This document shows, one piece after another, positions 45,001 through 58,009 of a stretch of 64,000 nt of DNA. Source of the stretch: Auanema rhodensis (taxonomy: Eukaryota > Nematoda > Chromadorea > Rhabditida > Rhabditidae); assembly GCA_964057225.1 (NCBI GenBank), contig OZ059898.1, positions 14,981,267 to 15,045,266 of the forward strand, written 5' to 3'. The number at the start of each line of letters is the position of its first letter. Positions within the stretch are counted from its first letter, which is position 1. Under the pieces are notes generated by a model that saw nothing but the letters and a program-made list of their open reading frames with translations, had not been told where the DNA came from and ran no database searches. The position numbers and the translations under genes are program-made.

Positions 45001-45248
45001 GTACATCATCATCTTCTGTAAACTATAACCCTCTCGATCATCCTCTATCTCATCAGCAACAATCTACTTGTCAATATTCGTCATTAATCATCTTATAATT
45101 CGACTACAAATCATTTTTTTCTTATTGCGTATTTTCTTATTTTCTTCTCTTTCTATCGAATACAAAACATGAAAATTTTTACTAAATATCTAAATCTTAT
45201 ATTTCTTACAGGGTTAATGCCCGTTTGGTGAGAAGGGCAACCTCTCGA

Positions 45249-48200
45249 ATGAGCTACGACGACGATGAAGATGGCGGCAGTGGCTGCATATCAGGATCAA
45301 AGGTAACTCCTAAGACCTGCGGCTCTGATGACGATGCTGACACACGATCAGCCCCGGGAGATCTCGGAGCACCTCCAAAATCGCAAAGAATGAAATGGTT
45401 AGCATAACTTTTATATATATATATATATATATTGTCATTGTTTTTACTGATGATTATACTTAAATATTCTTTAATTCCTCTTTGTGGCTTAAAATTCCGG
45501 TCGTTTTCTGAATGATAAAGCTATCAGTTCTTTGACGTATATTTGACCCAAATTCTTTAAATATTCTCCAAGCTTTTACCTTTTCACATTTTTTCTTGTG
45601 ATAAGACTTCTCTAAGTTAAAAATTTCAAAATTATGAAAAAAGATCCACGTTGTAGTTCACGTGAAATAATTTCATTGTTACTGCATGAGACGCTGAGTG
45701 CGGTTGCTCATATTCAGATTTCTCATGCGTTTTCGTTATCAAGGTTTGTTTGATACACTGTAACATATGTTTATCTTAATTTTATTGGAATGTTTGGATT
45801 TTTTATTTTGCTATTTTGATTTTATATTATTTCATTCGATATGATGTAACTCACATTTACACCCTTAACACCCCCATAGCCAACTGCCTTCATTCATTGT
45901 CAATTTCTCACTTTTTTTTGCTTAGAAAAGTTGTTGAATAACATATTACAATTTATTAATATTTGAATTATTTTATTTATTTTAATTTCAGGGGGCATAT
46001 TCGTCAAGCTTCTCAAGGTATTCCTCCTAGGGACGTGAAACGTCCCCGCCGTATCAGAGACAAGCATTGGGAGGTATGTGAAATTTGTCATTTCATTCAT
46101 TCAAATATTATTTTTTATTACTCTTGCTTGATACTTGTATGTGTTAAACTTTCTTTTTTACTATGCGCTCTGGTTTAAAAAGCATTCTTCTTGTTGCAAA
46201 AAACGAGAAAGATAACTGATTTCGAGCTATGTTTATTCATGGTTTGGGAATAGTTGCACCAGCCAAACAAGCATATGTTTTTCATGACCTTCCCTTCTCA
46301 TCCTTTGTATTTCTACACTTGGCATGAAACTTTTTTATATTCTATCAACATTTTCATGAAGCCTTTTTTTACTTCTTATTTTTTGTCTTTCTAAATTATG
46401 TTTGACAAATAGCTCGTGAAACTTGTCACCTTTCTATCCTTTTTTTTCAACCACACGAGTATTCCGAGAAAAGTAGAAGATAACTCATTCATCTCAAATA
46501 GCCCATTGAGCTTCTTCTCATAAGGCTCAAGTAACAGCTGCTCTGAAGCTGTTATCAACTTGCAAACAATAAGAGTGCTCTAAACATTTTGCTCATGAAC
46601 TCTTATTGTTGGCTCTGAAAATCATTTCATTGTTATTCTACTAATATGTGCCATTGTGTCTGTGATATGTTTTATCAATAGAGCAAACGTTTTAATGAAA
46701 ACATGCAAAAAGGGCGGAGCAGAAGATCCGTAAGATTCGGACGACAAACAGTGGTAAGTCGTATGAAGTTAGCAATGAAAGTAAAATGATAGAAGCTACT
46801 CCATAAGCTGTGTATGTCTGAAATACACGAACAGGCACTGTGAGAAAGTTATACGTATATGTGGTGATTGGCAGCTCGTTTTCAGCTCATATTTTGTCAC
46901 ATTGCCACAGATGATAACAGATTCGCGCACTGTGTGTTATCTATTATTCTAGTCTTAAAAATGTTTTTTTATTTATTTTTTGCTCTCTCCCTGCGTATTT
47001 TGTCTTTTCTCCACCCCTCCACTTCCATTGTGTTTTACTGTCAATTGAAAATTTGGCTTAATTGAAACTTTCACCAATTAACCCATCTTTATACTTTTCT
47101 AATTTTTGGAGTTTATTATTCACCTAGAAAAGTACTTTGCGTGAAAGCTTTTTATGCTTTTGTGCTAGCTCGCTGTCGTTGGCGTTGTCCGTGTCGACGA
47201 CGTCTTCTCGAACCGAAACATCTGCCAAAAGATGGAGAGAAAGGGACAGAGACAGACTTCTTTAAGCTGTGAACCAAAATGTGTATGTCTTGATTGTGCC
47301 AGCATGTCAAGCAAACCTCTGTTTCGTTATCTATTCAGAATTTTCATGTATTCTTGTTGTGTCTTGTTGAGTTTTTTTACAACACCTATTGGTCTTTTTA
47401 CTGACTCATTAACTATTGAACTATCGAATTTGTATTTTTTTCGTCTTTGCTCTATTTTTTGGGCCCACTTTTTACTTACATTCTTTGATCCCACAAATTT
47501 TGCAAATATTTCTATGTGTGATATACAATTTTGTATTTTGAAAAAGCTTTCATCAGTATTTTTTCAAGGCGTGTTATCATACGTTTCTGTTTTTCCACCA
47601 ACTTGCTCAATAAGACAATAGTTGTAGCAGCAGCTAACGTCATGCTCTGTTGATATTTGTTTTTTTGTTTTTCATAATATGAGATACGGATTATCCTAAA
47701 GGAATTGTCCTTTATACCTCAATCATCTGAAAAACGAATTTGTCAGTAGAAAGTTGTTATAGGCTTCATTGTTTGTAAGCGTTTCACTACATTCCTATTA
47801 TTCCGCTTCAAACTCTTCTCATTTCTCTCAGATTGCGTTTGGCTTTTTTCTTTTCGAAATACTGAGTAATCACTTCGTGAATGATTTTTGCTGCAGGCCT
47901 CATAAACGAAGATTGCTAATAAAGCAATGGAAGTATGTTTCTGTACCTTTATTCCTCCGTCCCTATTGGTTTTATTTTTGTTTTGCAAATGTCAAGCAGA
48001 AACAACTCATACGTTTACTCGCGGCATTCCTTCTGTGCCTATGTCGGTGGTCATTGGCCTCTTGAATAATCAATTCTATTAAATCGTTTGATTTGTCGTC
48101 TGTTTGTTATCATAATAAATCCCCTCCCAGAAAAATTTAAAATTTGTTGTATTAGGATTAAAGTAGAGAAATTTTGGTCTCATTTGTCAGCTTGATCTTT

Positions 48201-51200
48201 CTCACAGTCTGAATTGTTCAAACTCCCCTCTCTTCATTCATACAAACTCCAGATGTCTTAGTTTGATTATGCTCCTTCCTACTTCATGTTCAGCTCCATT
48301 CATAATATATAAAAATTTTCCTTTCGCTTTGCTTTGCTGTAAAATGGATAATGAAGCTTGATTCGTTCTATTTCATTTTCACCCAGTTATTGAATGGAAT
48401 ACTTTCACCTTTACTTTACTCACCCACTATCTGTACGAGTAATATTGCTATATATTGTTCTTTGAATGTTTTTTATGTTCCCTTTCTATCAATATCCCTC
48501 TTTGTGGACTCTGTTTTGCTTGATACATGTAATAGTCACACCCACTTAGCTCTAAAGCCCTGAAGAATAACATTGAAAAATAGAAAATGACCTGATCTAA
48601 TCTATTCTATTTAAATTTATTTCTAGGAGACGCAAAACGAGCTGATTGAGAAAGAAATGAGCGTTCTCACTCAAGAATCTCAGTGTGGTATTGGGAAGTA
48701 CAGACCTAAGTGGATTCAGTTTCTTGGTACACGAAATTGGATGATGCTTCTGTTATGTTGGTATTGTATGGTTCAGGTAACTTGATTGTACCCACGTACT
48801 TCGATTAAATTAATCATGGTTCAGGGTATGGTAAACAACGGTTTAGTTCCATCAGCTATTTCTTCAATAGAACGGAGATATAAACTAAGTACTAGTACTA
48901 TGGGTAGAATAGTTCAGGTAATTCAATTCAGTTTGTATTTGATGCCTTTTATTTTTTTTTCAAATCTTCACGTCAGAATGTATTTACATGCTTGATTTCA
49001 GTTCTACGATTTCGGTTATGTTTTATTCTGTATTCCGGTGTCGTATTTCGGAGGACGTCATAGCAAACCAGCAGTGTTAGCTGCAGGTATGTATTGTAGT
49101 TAGTGACAACGGTGTTGTATCCGATTGAGAGGGAATCTGATTCAATTTGATTTACGTCATGTATTTAGGTCTTGCACTTATGGCAACAGGCAGCTTCCTG
49201 TTCTCAACTCCACATTTGCTTGCTGACAGTTATTCAGCTAATATTGGTAATACTTCTCTCGGGTCCTGCAGTGTCAGATCAGGTAAATTAAGTTAAAGTT
49301 ATCTCGAACAAACGTTTATCATTTCAGATATTTTCAACGAAAGCAATCCGGTAGCTGAATCGCTAACTGCTCCATGTCCTATCAATCATCAAACTCACGT
49401 ATGTTACATCATACTGTACATCCATATCAAAGCTTAATATCATTTCAGCCCGGTAGTTTTCGATATGTTTTTCTATTTTGTTTGGCCCATTTCTTACATG
49501 GAATTGGAGCAACACCTCTTTTCACCATTGGTGTTAGTTACATTGATGAAAATGTCGGTCCTGCTCTTTCTTCTTTATTCGTAGGTGAGTCAATTGCTTT
49601 TAAAATATTTCATTAGATCAATCTGATTTCTTTTTCTTTTCAGGTATTTTCTATGCTTTTGCCATTTTCGGTCCAGCAGCTGGATTTTTAACTGCTGGTA
49701 CTCTCTTGCGGTACCACACTGATTTTTGGCATCTACCTGCTGAGCAAATTTTACGCGTCAGTGGAGACGAGACTGATCCATCATGGGTTGGAGCTTGGTG
49801 GCTTGGCTTCTTTATAGCCTGTATTTTGGGATTTGTGGCAGTCCCTGCGATCAGCTGTCTTCCCAAAGTACTGCCAGCTTCATTAATGTGGCATAGAACA
49901 AGATTGCGAGAAGCTTCACAATCTGGACGTCGGCGCACACCAGAATGTTGCGGAATGGCTGGAACCAATAAGACAGCTGCTTTGTACAGCGACACACCTG
50001 GTATTCACATAATGATATTTGACCATTTGAACTTTAATGATTTTAGAACAAACGACATTACTTTACTCTAATATAACAAATCGAGCACGGGGTCCTCTCT
50101 GGTACAAGTTGTGGCTTGATGTGAGACATATTCCTGTTTCCATTTACCGCATTTTAACTAATGGGCCATTCATGATCATCACTATCGCTATGGCTGTTGA
50201 CAGTATGATTAGGAATAGTCAGAATCTTTTAAAACTTGATTTTCCAGGTCTGGTTGTAACTGGTGCTTCATCGTTTATGTCAAAATATCTGGAACGTCAG
50301 TTTAGTGTTGCTCCAAGTAAAGCTAATGTACTCATTGGTATGTGCTTTTTAGCTTTTAAAAATTTTAATTGTACATTGTGACAGGTTGTATCATGGTTCC
50401 AATGGCTGGAGTTGGATGTATGATCTCAGGATATATCGTTCAATATTTCCGTTTGAATTGTGTAAAAACATTAAAATTAGCTATTGGATTATTATTCATC
50501 TCCTTGATGTTAACACCCATGTATCTGATATACTGTCCACATGATGCTCTGGTCGGAGTTGAAACAAGTTATCCTGTACTGTAAGTTTTCATCTATAGTT
50601 TTCAATTTTCATGGTTTATTGTTCAGTAAAGATTCATCTTTTCCTGCGAATGTCACCCTTAACAACTATTTTGAAGAAGTCAGCTTGACTTCTTCCTGTA
50701 ATTCTCACTGTACATGTAGTGAATCTGAATATCGACCTGTATGTGCAGAATTCTTAGATGGAACTCAACTTAGCTACTATTCACCATGTTATGCTGGTTG
50801 CACAGAATCATATTCGCCTGTTGTCAAGGTAATTTTAAGTTTTACTATTCCTGAAATCTGAAATTTCTTTTACAGACTTACACGAACTGCAAGTGTGTTG
50901 CAGCTAATACTCGTCATACACCTCATCGGGTTAAGAAAGGTTTATGCGAAAGCAAATGCAGCGGATTACTAGGATTCCTCGTGCTCTTTGCTCCACTTAG
51001 TTTCTGTACTTTTGCTGTCGGTGTTCCACTGATTTCAGTAATTCTGAGGTTGGTATTGAGTGAATTTCTCATCTTATGGAAATATATTTTAGAACTGTTG
51101 ATTACGGTGAACGTAGTTTTGCTTTGGGAATTCAATGGATTCTTGTTCGTGTTATTGGAACAATCCCTGCTCCCGTGTTGTTCGGATGGATGTTCGATGT

Positions 51201-51568
51201 GAGCTGTATTCGATATCAATCTGAGCCATGTGAATCACAAACTGGTAGCTGCTTATTGTATTCGAATAAGCTGTTAGCTGACCTTTTCCTCACATTTTCC
51301 ATTGTTGGACAGGTAACGGATAGATTGTTGATCTTCTATTCTCAAATTGTCATTACAGGCCTTAGCTATGGTTATTCTTATTTCGGCTTTGATGTTATAC
51401 GGTGGATCGCTTCAAGACAATCCTCTTCCTGCCGTTCCTCTACAGGATATGCAGAAGAGTACATCTCCTGATGATAAGCCAATAGGAACACCAGAAGATG
51501 GTCAAATGACGGAAGAAGAAGAAGAGGCTGAGCGCCGGAAAATTCGAGATGAACTTCCGATAGCCTAA
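45249..51568 (+). CDS. Organic anion transporting polypeptide (OATP/SLCO family)
   Basis: A multi-exon + strand gene. The first exon I can place is 45212-45397, entered at an acceptor AG; its first in-frame ATG is 45249, but the frame is open upstream, so a 5' exon may be missing. Next exons are 45992-46073, 46682-46753, 48627-48776 and about eleven more. The N-terminal cytoplasmic tail is long: acidic (SYDDDEDGGSG), then Arg-rich (KRPRRIRDKHW, GRSRRSVRFGRQ). Twelve membrane segments are plausible. Family marks are the WVGAWWLGFF signature preceded by acidic EDTDPS-type residues, PKWIQFLGTRNW at the first helix, GIGATPLFTIGVSYIDENV, and a Kazal-like Cys-rich outer loop (CNSHCTCSESEYRPVC, CYAGC, NCKCV). 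The C-terminus is Glu-rich (TEEEEEAERRKIRDEL). Such carriers exchange amphipathic organic anions at the plasma membrane. Substrates cannot be read from sequence. Confidence 0.92.
45412..45432. repeat. (AT)n microsatellite in OATP intron
   Basis: Short TA tract just after the donor of the first placed OATP exon. Confidence 0.9.
47169..47282 (+). other. Candidate cassette exon in the OATP N-terminal tail
   Basis: A 114-base open segment between an acceptor (TTTTGTGCTAG) and a donor (GTATGTC), exactly 38 codons and phase 0 at both ends. It lies inside the 1.9 kb intron between two phase-0 OATP exons, so inclusion would not disturb the frame. It would encode LAVVGVVRVDDVFSNRNICQ followed by a basic stretch. 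It is GC-richer than the intron around it. It is predicted only from splice consensus and frame. Confidence 0.35.
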
Positions 51569-54500
51569 GATGAAAGATACGAGTTTCTCTTTCTGTCAGG
51601 CTTTGTACGGCTTTTTTACATCTGAATCTCACCATAAGTCTTCCAGCTGCAGGTTTTTTGTCCCTTTTTTCCAGCTGCTCAACTGGTTAGACGTCACTTC
51701 CATGTTCTGTTTTTTCTTAGTTTTTTTTTCGAAATTAGAATATCGCCATATCTCTGGTGTAGTTACACCTTTTTAGATATCTCCAAATCCCTTCATCTAC
51801 TATTAGCTTAGGTTCTATTGGAAGTCGCTAAGCCCAATTTTTACGGTCTTTCTTCAGAAGTGTACCTAATCTTTAGTAGATCCAAATTCGAATTTACACT
51901 ATACTACAGTATTTTTAGATTTTTCCGGATTTTTTCTATCATCCTTTTCTGTCTCTCTCTCTCTCTCACTCACATATACTCTCTCTCTCTTTCTCTCTCT
52001 ATATCTTTTTTTCTCTATTTCTCTCTATCCATCCCTTTCTTTCTTTTCCTGCATAGCTCTACCCAATATCATTTTATAATGATTTGGAAATCCTACCCCT
52101 TCGTATAATTCAACGATCTCGTTCAGAATATTCAACGATCTCTCTTTCAGAGAACTTGAGTGAACTGGTTTATCAGTTTTCGATTTTTAGTAACTGTCGA
52201 TAGCTTCTGAGCACATATCATTTTAAAGAACATGCCTGGCCTAATGCTGGTCTTCGTCTCTTCACTCTGTGTTCAGGTTCTGTCTTCATTTCTTTCCCTG
52301 TCGTCCCTCTTACCTATTTCCTTGCCTTCTACGTATTAAGAAATCGAGAACTTACATTTTAAGTTTAGTCGTAGTATAATATATCAACTGGGTGAAAAGA
52401 GTATGAGACCCTTGTATGGTGATTACTTGATACAGTCCGGGTTCTGTGAGTTATGTGTCCATTTATAGTTTTTTTTCTTTTTTTATTATTATTTTTTCAT
52501 CTATAGCATCATTTTACTATTGTCTGATTTACATGAGTTTAGTCATATTGACTGATACTGCTGAGATTCAGGCTAGTTCTTTCCGGTGTTCTAATTGATG
52601 GGCTCTTCAGTAATTACGAGTAACATAGCATGTGAAATGTATTTTTGTATTTTTCATTACAAACTCTTTCTTACCTACCAATTCTCCATCATTGATGCAT
52701 CTTGATATATTTTCAATATGTATTACGTAACCGATAAGAAAGATATACCTCTCTTATTCATGTCTCTCTTTTAGCCTTTATCAACCCTCTTATTCTCTTC
52801 CCTCCTCTCTCTCTCTATTTCTCTCTCTTTCATAATTTCTCTTAATCCCGTTTATCTACAAAAAGCTGAATTTATTCTGCTCAATGCTGACGACGAGTTT
52901 ATTTAAATTGCCCCCCTCCCCCCCTGATTTCTTCAAACTACATGAACATGAGGACAAGGATAAAATGTTTTTTTTTCATTACCTCAAAGATTTCTATTGT
53001 AATTTCAATTTCTATCGCCGCGTTATCTCTTTATCATCCTTTACACCTGTCCTGTATGAGGAAATAGAACAACGAAATTAATATTTTTTCCAAATTTCTA
53101 TAAACTTATGTTTCATTGTTCCATCCTCCCCGACCAATAATAAGGCTTAATAAATGTGTTTATAACGAAAATATATTTTAAGATGTACAACGGCTTAATA
53201 AAGTTTTATTTTTATTTTTTAATTATTATATGTATTCAAATTAATATGATTAGTAAATGAGATGTAGTCTCAAGGTTCGTTGAAGGAAAGTATACGAATG
53301 AGAAAGGGATGGCGGGACCATGAACTTGAAAATGTTCTTATCACTAAGGATCATATCTAGCTCTTCTACCAGTATTCAGACTCTGTCACACATCGTCCTG
53401 ATTGAAAGAGGATTAAACCTCTGATTACATGATATAGTCGGGGTTCGGTGAATAGATATGTATTGAAGAAAAGAATTTTACGTCTAATATCTCTTAAGTA
53501 ACAGGATTATAGTTAATTTTAGTAGATTCACAATACATAATATGATTTAAGTTTATAAAAGAATTCTCAAATATACATAAGAAAAATAAAAATATTGATG
53601 TTAAATATCAAAAAAACTGAAGTGATATCTATGTGAAAATCATATATTTATCAGACGAAACCCAATAAGGAAATCAAATCATAGAACATTTGAGATATAC
53701 AGAAAGGCAGGCATGTTAGATGAAAGAACCGGTTAATTTCCGCAAAAACACTGTAACCTTGATTCTCTGTGGTTAGTCTAATCTTGAAAATTATAATTTT
53801 TATTCATTTTTCTATAATTTTTCAAACTATTCATTAGATATATTATAATTTTATTTTTATTTATATCTGTTAGTTGCTATTTTTCTTTATTTTTTAAATA
53901 ATAAAATGAAAAATAAGTTAATTATATTGTGAAATATCTTAATGATGTTATCAGAATTTAATTTATGTAATATTTAATTTCACAATCATATTGTTTTAAC
54001 TTTAAAAAAAGCCATAAAATATCTTCTTTTCTTAAGTTTTTATCTAATTTGTCGGAATTGTCCACTTTTCTCTTAAGTTTATTTCTTTTTCTTTTTTTTT
54101 CTGAAAATAAAATGAATTAAACTTCACTAATTACATATTAATACAAAGATATTCTTGTATTTTTAATGTGAAAAATCTTTTTTCCCCTTAAAATCTAATG
54201 TGTATTGGTAGATTAATGATTTTCTCTTGAAAATCACCCGAAATGTTTGGAAATGTCTTTCTGATTCAGAAAGAGTGTAAAGCTGTAGTTCTGACTGTGA
54301 TGAACTTCATGATGCAATGATTCAAAACTCAGCTGATCTTCGAATTTCTTTTCAAACTTTATTCAAAAGGAAGTATTCATGTAGTTAGACCAGCTGTGAT
54401 GTATGAAGTTAACCAGATATGAGTACAGATTTGAGTTTTATCCTTTTCGAATTACTTACTTACAATCTCATTTTCTTTCTTTCAGCTATTTTTTATTAGA

Positions 54501-55149
54501 AAACATTCATTTTCCCAACAAATCGAAATGATTTTCTCAACAAATCGGTTGAAACCAATTTATTGACACCTCCATATCCTTTTGGCTTGAGGCTCAAAGA
54601 AATTCTGGGTCAAACCAAGATGTTTATCTGCTCTCTTCATCCTTCGTTTCCCCTCTCTCTGTCCTCGTCACCCATACACATACACCACCACCAACCAACA
54701 GTCTGTCTGTCGGTCGGCGATTGGTGTGACCGATGGCGGAAAAATCTTTCGACAACAGCCCTCATTCCTCTCGTTTCTAATCCCGTCAATCTGATGACAT
54801 GTTCTGCCTGTTTAAGGTTGTTTTAGTAGCATATGCTCATACGATTCTAAGAGTTTTTCCTTCTGATTCACCAGTTTTCAACGTGAAACGGCAAAGTGTC
54901 TATTACAAATGTTAATATTTTCACGAAATAATTATATTTTCATAGTTTAATCAATTATTTTTCTTTATATTTATGTATTTTTTTATAATATTTGTGTTTA
55001 TCCCACTTAAATATTCTCACAACATCGTTAAACTTTAATAAAACTTTACTAACAGGCGTGCTATTTCATGTTTTTTTGCTTTGCATTTCAAAACAAAAAG
55101 AAACAATTCTTATTCTATCTTCTACTATTCTTCTGGTTATTCCTTCAAA
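51569..55149 (+). other. OATP 3' flank and intergenic DNA, pyrimidine-rich
   Basis: No convincing gene seen. T/C-rich with short CT tracts near 51950-52030 and 52800-52840 and C runs at 52914-52923. AATAAA-type signals occur near 53150. Two degenerate copies of a motif of about 29 bases occur at 52421-52449 and 53423-53451. A GC-richer patch at 54680-54815 containing a CAG acceptor may be a leader exon of the next + strand gene. Confidence 0.5.
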
Positions 55150-56783
55150 ATGTTTTCAGTAAGTGACTTATCAGGAAATTCGATTGATAAAATGGGAAAA
55201 AAGAGTCGAGCAAGAAAACGTGCTGGTAAGTTACTTTCCAAGACTATTTTTTTCTTTTTTTCTTCTGTTTTCATTCATTTTCTTCTTTACTCAGCCTCTT
55301 CCACTTTTCCATCCTTCTAACCTTCTTCTTCTAGTACTTCTTTCAATCACTTTCTTATATTTACTTCGTTCGCAGAATCTCGTCGTGCGGCTCGTGAAAA
55401 CGAGTCACAGCCACAAGACTCTGACTCTGTTGTCGACGAATCCGTAGACGATGCCGGTCTGGCTAATTCAGACTTGACGTCAGACGAATATTCCGATCAG
55501 CTGAGTCCTGCCATGGAGTTTTACGATTCATCACAATCTCCAGTATGTTTCATATCTTCATGTTCTGTGCAAGCAAGATGTTGTTGCAGGCTGATTTTAC
55601 CGCACTTCGTCCATCTAGATTGCCAATTCGTGTAACTGCGCTTCCATTGAGTTGCGGTTGGTCGATCAGTTGCTTACTCCATCATCAACCAATCATGATT
55701 TCAGGCTCGTCACCAACGTCATCACCGAGATCACCTATACTTGCAGGAGACAAGAAGTGAGCACAATTGGCTGAAAAGCTATCTTCTCTTCACAACTTTA
55801 CATGTTTTCTTTTCAGATCTCGCATTCCTCGTCTCATATCTTTACGTGAACTCATCAAAACAAGATCTGGTTACAACAGCGAGGTGATTTTAACAATTTC
55901 TCAAAGAAAATACAAAAATCCACTTGTAAAATCGAATGAATGAGTTGGCTTAGCTAGCTCCATTAGCCAGACATCCAGATGATCTTGTCAATCGAAACAA
56001 TAGACGTGAATGGATTTTTGTGTGATTCAGAATCATTTCATGTCTTCGTTCATAGACGTTATTCCTTTGTTTCAGACAAGTGATGAATCACATCTGGAAG
56101 TGAGTAGTGAGATCTGCCATTAACAAAGCCAATGTGTGTTGTGTTGTGTGTTCGTCCTAATAGTTTTCATTTTCTTCTATCCCTTCCAATATTCCTCGTA
56201 CGTCGTCCTTCATATGATCATGTTACTGTTTTTTCACTCACTTATTGTTTCTCACCTCTACTATCATTCTGCTCTTCTAATCACAAACTAATTCACAAAC
56301 ACCCACAGATTTTACTTATCACTGCTTTTCTTTTCACACGAAATAACAGATTGAACTAAAAAAACATTTCGTTTTGAGACATTCAACGACAATCTTGTGG
56401 CTAACAACAACAACGACGACGACAACGACGACGACGAAGCCAACGACGCTGACACTGAAGCTGACACTTCTTCATCTGAAGACGATACTGCTGTTCCTGA
56501 ACATGTTTACCAAGCCAATATCAGTTGTGATGTAACTTCTAGACAAGCTATCCCCTCAGTCTTTACCTCCAAAACCTCTGCAACACTGGAGGCCTCTAAA
56601 GCTAATGCAGTCTCTTCGTCTACTTCTGCTTCTTTTTCATCTTCTACTACGCTAATCCCTCTTACTGGTGATGGTCAATTACTAAAAATGCCTTCTTCTC
56701 AAATGCGTCCATTGTGGGATACATTGGATTTAAGTTTTACTTTATGTTGTTCCAAGATAGCATTTAATCGGTTCATATTGTGA
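55150..56783 (+). CDS. Unrecognised low-complexity protein with an SRIP motif
   Basis: Six exons (55150-55225, 55376-55542, 55590-55756, 55817-55883, 56076-56099, 56379-56783) keep one frame of 301 codons, MFSVSDLSGNSIDKMGKKSR to CCSKIAFNRFIL-stop. I do not recognise a domain. Visible parts are a basic N-terminus (GKKSRARKRAESRRAARE), an acidic Ser/Asp-rich stretch, a Ser/Pro tract (SGSSPTSSPRSPI), a basic segment KKSRIPRLISLRELIKTRSG, a poly-Asn/Asp run (NNNNDDDNDDDEAND) and a Ser/Thr-rich tail. SRIP in a basic, Ser/Pro-rich context matches the SxIP motif by which proteins bind EB1 at microtubule plus ends, but such short motifs arise by chance. The last exon uses a weak acceptor (TTTTGAG). 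The start may lie further upstream, since TTTTCAG inside the proposed first codons could itself be an acceptor. Confidence 0.65.
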
Positions 56784-57056
56784 TTATTATTGTACAAAAA
56801 TATTTTATTCATTAAATTTTTATGAAAAAAAACAATGAGAGAAGATAAATGAATTATAAAAGAAAATGTTAAAATATTAATTATATGTAATATAATAAAT
56901 TAATAATTTTATATTTATATAATATATAATTATATAATAAAATTAATATTACACTCGATTCACCCGGAATGATTAATGGAATTCAATAATAGAAAATGCG
57001 TTTGTTTGCAAATATTTTCACAAAACTTGTTGTTGTTGTTGTTGTTTCAAACGATA
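56784..57056. other. Short convergent intergenic region
   Basis: Very AT-rich 273 bp between the ends of two convergent genes. Contains AATAAA-like signals and a TTG repeat near 57028-57043. Nothing else seen. Confidence 0.6.
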
Positions 57057-57967
57057 TTAAAGCAGTTGAAGTAGATTTTTAGGTAAAATGTATTGAATCA
57101 TATCGATGGCCATTGTTAAGCTTAATGGAAGATTCAGCTCTTCCGGATTAGCATCAGCCATGAAGTAGTCTTGAATCCATCTTGTATACTATAATATTTT
57201 ATATTTTTATATTATACATATATAGTTAAAATATTTGTAAACCTGGAAGTATGTTGCAGTTATAGTTTTACTTGGCTTGTATACAGAATGACATGAAGCT
57301 ATAATTCCATTGACATTAATCTGAAACATGAAAGAATCATATTCGTTCATTTATTTTCGAAATTACCGTTGAACTGGATGTAAATGGAGCATATATTCCA
57401 CGTTCAACTACAGTATCAATTGAAATTACTTTCATCTTTTCAACTCTACTATAAACTCCTTTTCTAACTTTATATAAGCAATCTCCAATCTTTACTTCTT
57501 CAGCAAAGACAGGCTTAGTAGGTACTGAGGTGACGTCAACCTAAACATTGAAGTAATTCATCTTTCTCTTTCATATCACATACTGTTTCAGATTGATCAC
57601 AACTTGATTTGAAAATATAATGTTTATCTGTAATCTTAAGAGATGTTCCATCTTCTAATGATAATCTGAAATGAACGAATCAACTTTTTGTTTCAGATAT
57701 TTGAAATTTTTCTATAAAACTTACACCAAAAACTCTGCTTTCTGCTCAGGCATACGGTGCAACCATACTGCAACTGGTCCGTAAACGATCTAAACACTGC
57801 TTTATAGAAGATGTTGCATATTCGAACTAACATTATCATTTTCGATTTGTTGAACCCAATCGTTCAGTTTCAATGCATCCATTCTCTTTGTTTCACCAGA
57901 CAGAGTTACAACCTGAAATAAGCTGGTTCAGTTTCACACAAAGAGGTAAGGAATAAGAGAGTCAGAG

Positions 57968-58009
<42 letters not shown>

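Larger units (their letters stand above)
25234..45211 (+). other. 20 kb gene-poor, pyrimidine-rich region upstream of the OATP gene
   Basis: After the NDUFV1 3' UTR I find no convincing exon chain until 45212. The + strand is strongly T/C-rich over most of 26-45 kb, with purine-rich islands near 30540-30720 and 34900-35300. U-rich sense strands are typical of nematode introns, so much of this may be long 5' introns or upstream regulatory DNA of the + strand OATP gene. It holds CT/GA, TG and AT microsatellites, a TACGTG cluster at 31.8-32.1 kb, GC-richer islands (27395-27490, 35430-35820, 38335-38405, 42690-42780, 43660-43870) and two weak ORF candidates listed separately. One spot near 26570-26660 shows a GTAAGT donor and a TAG acceptor followed by GTGAGT that could be a non-coding leader exon. 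Confidence 0.6.

Noticed and set aside
49651-49995. 114-codon minus-strand frame
   Set aside because: Lies opposite the conserved OATP exon carrying the GAWW signature; shadow frame.
53423-53451. tRNA gene (GGGGTTC resembles a T-arm)
   Set aside because: The rest of a cloverleaf, in particular the acceptor stem and D-arm, could not be built. No other tRNA-like B box with a matching A box was seen in the window.
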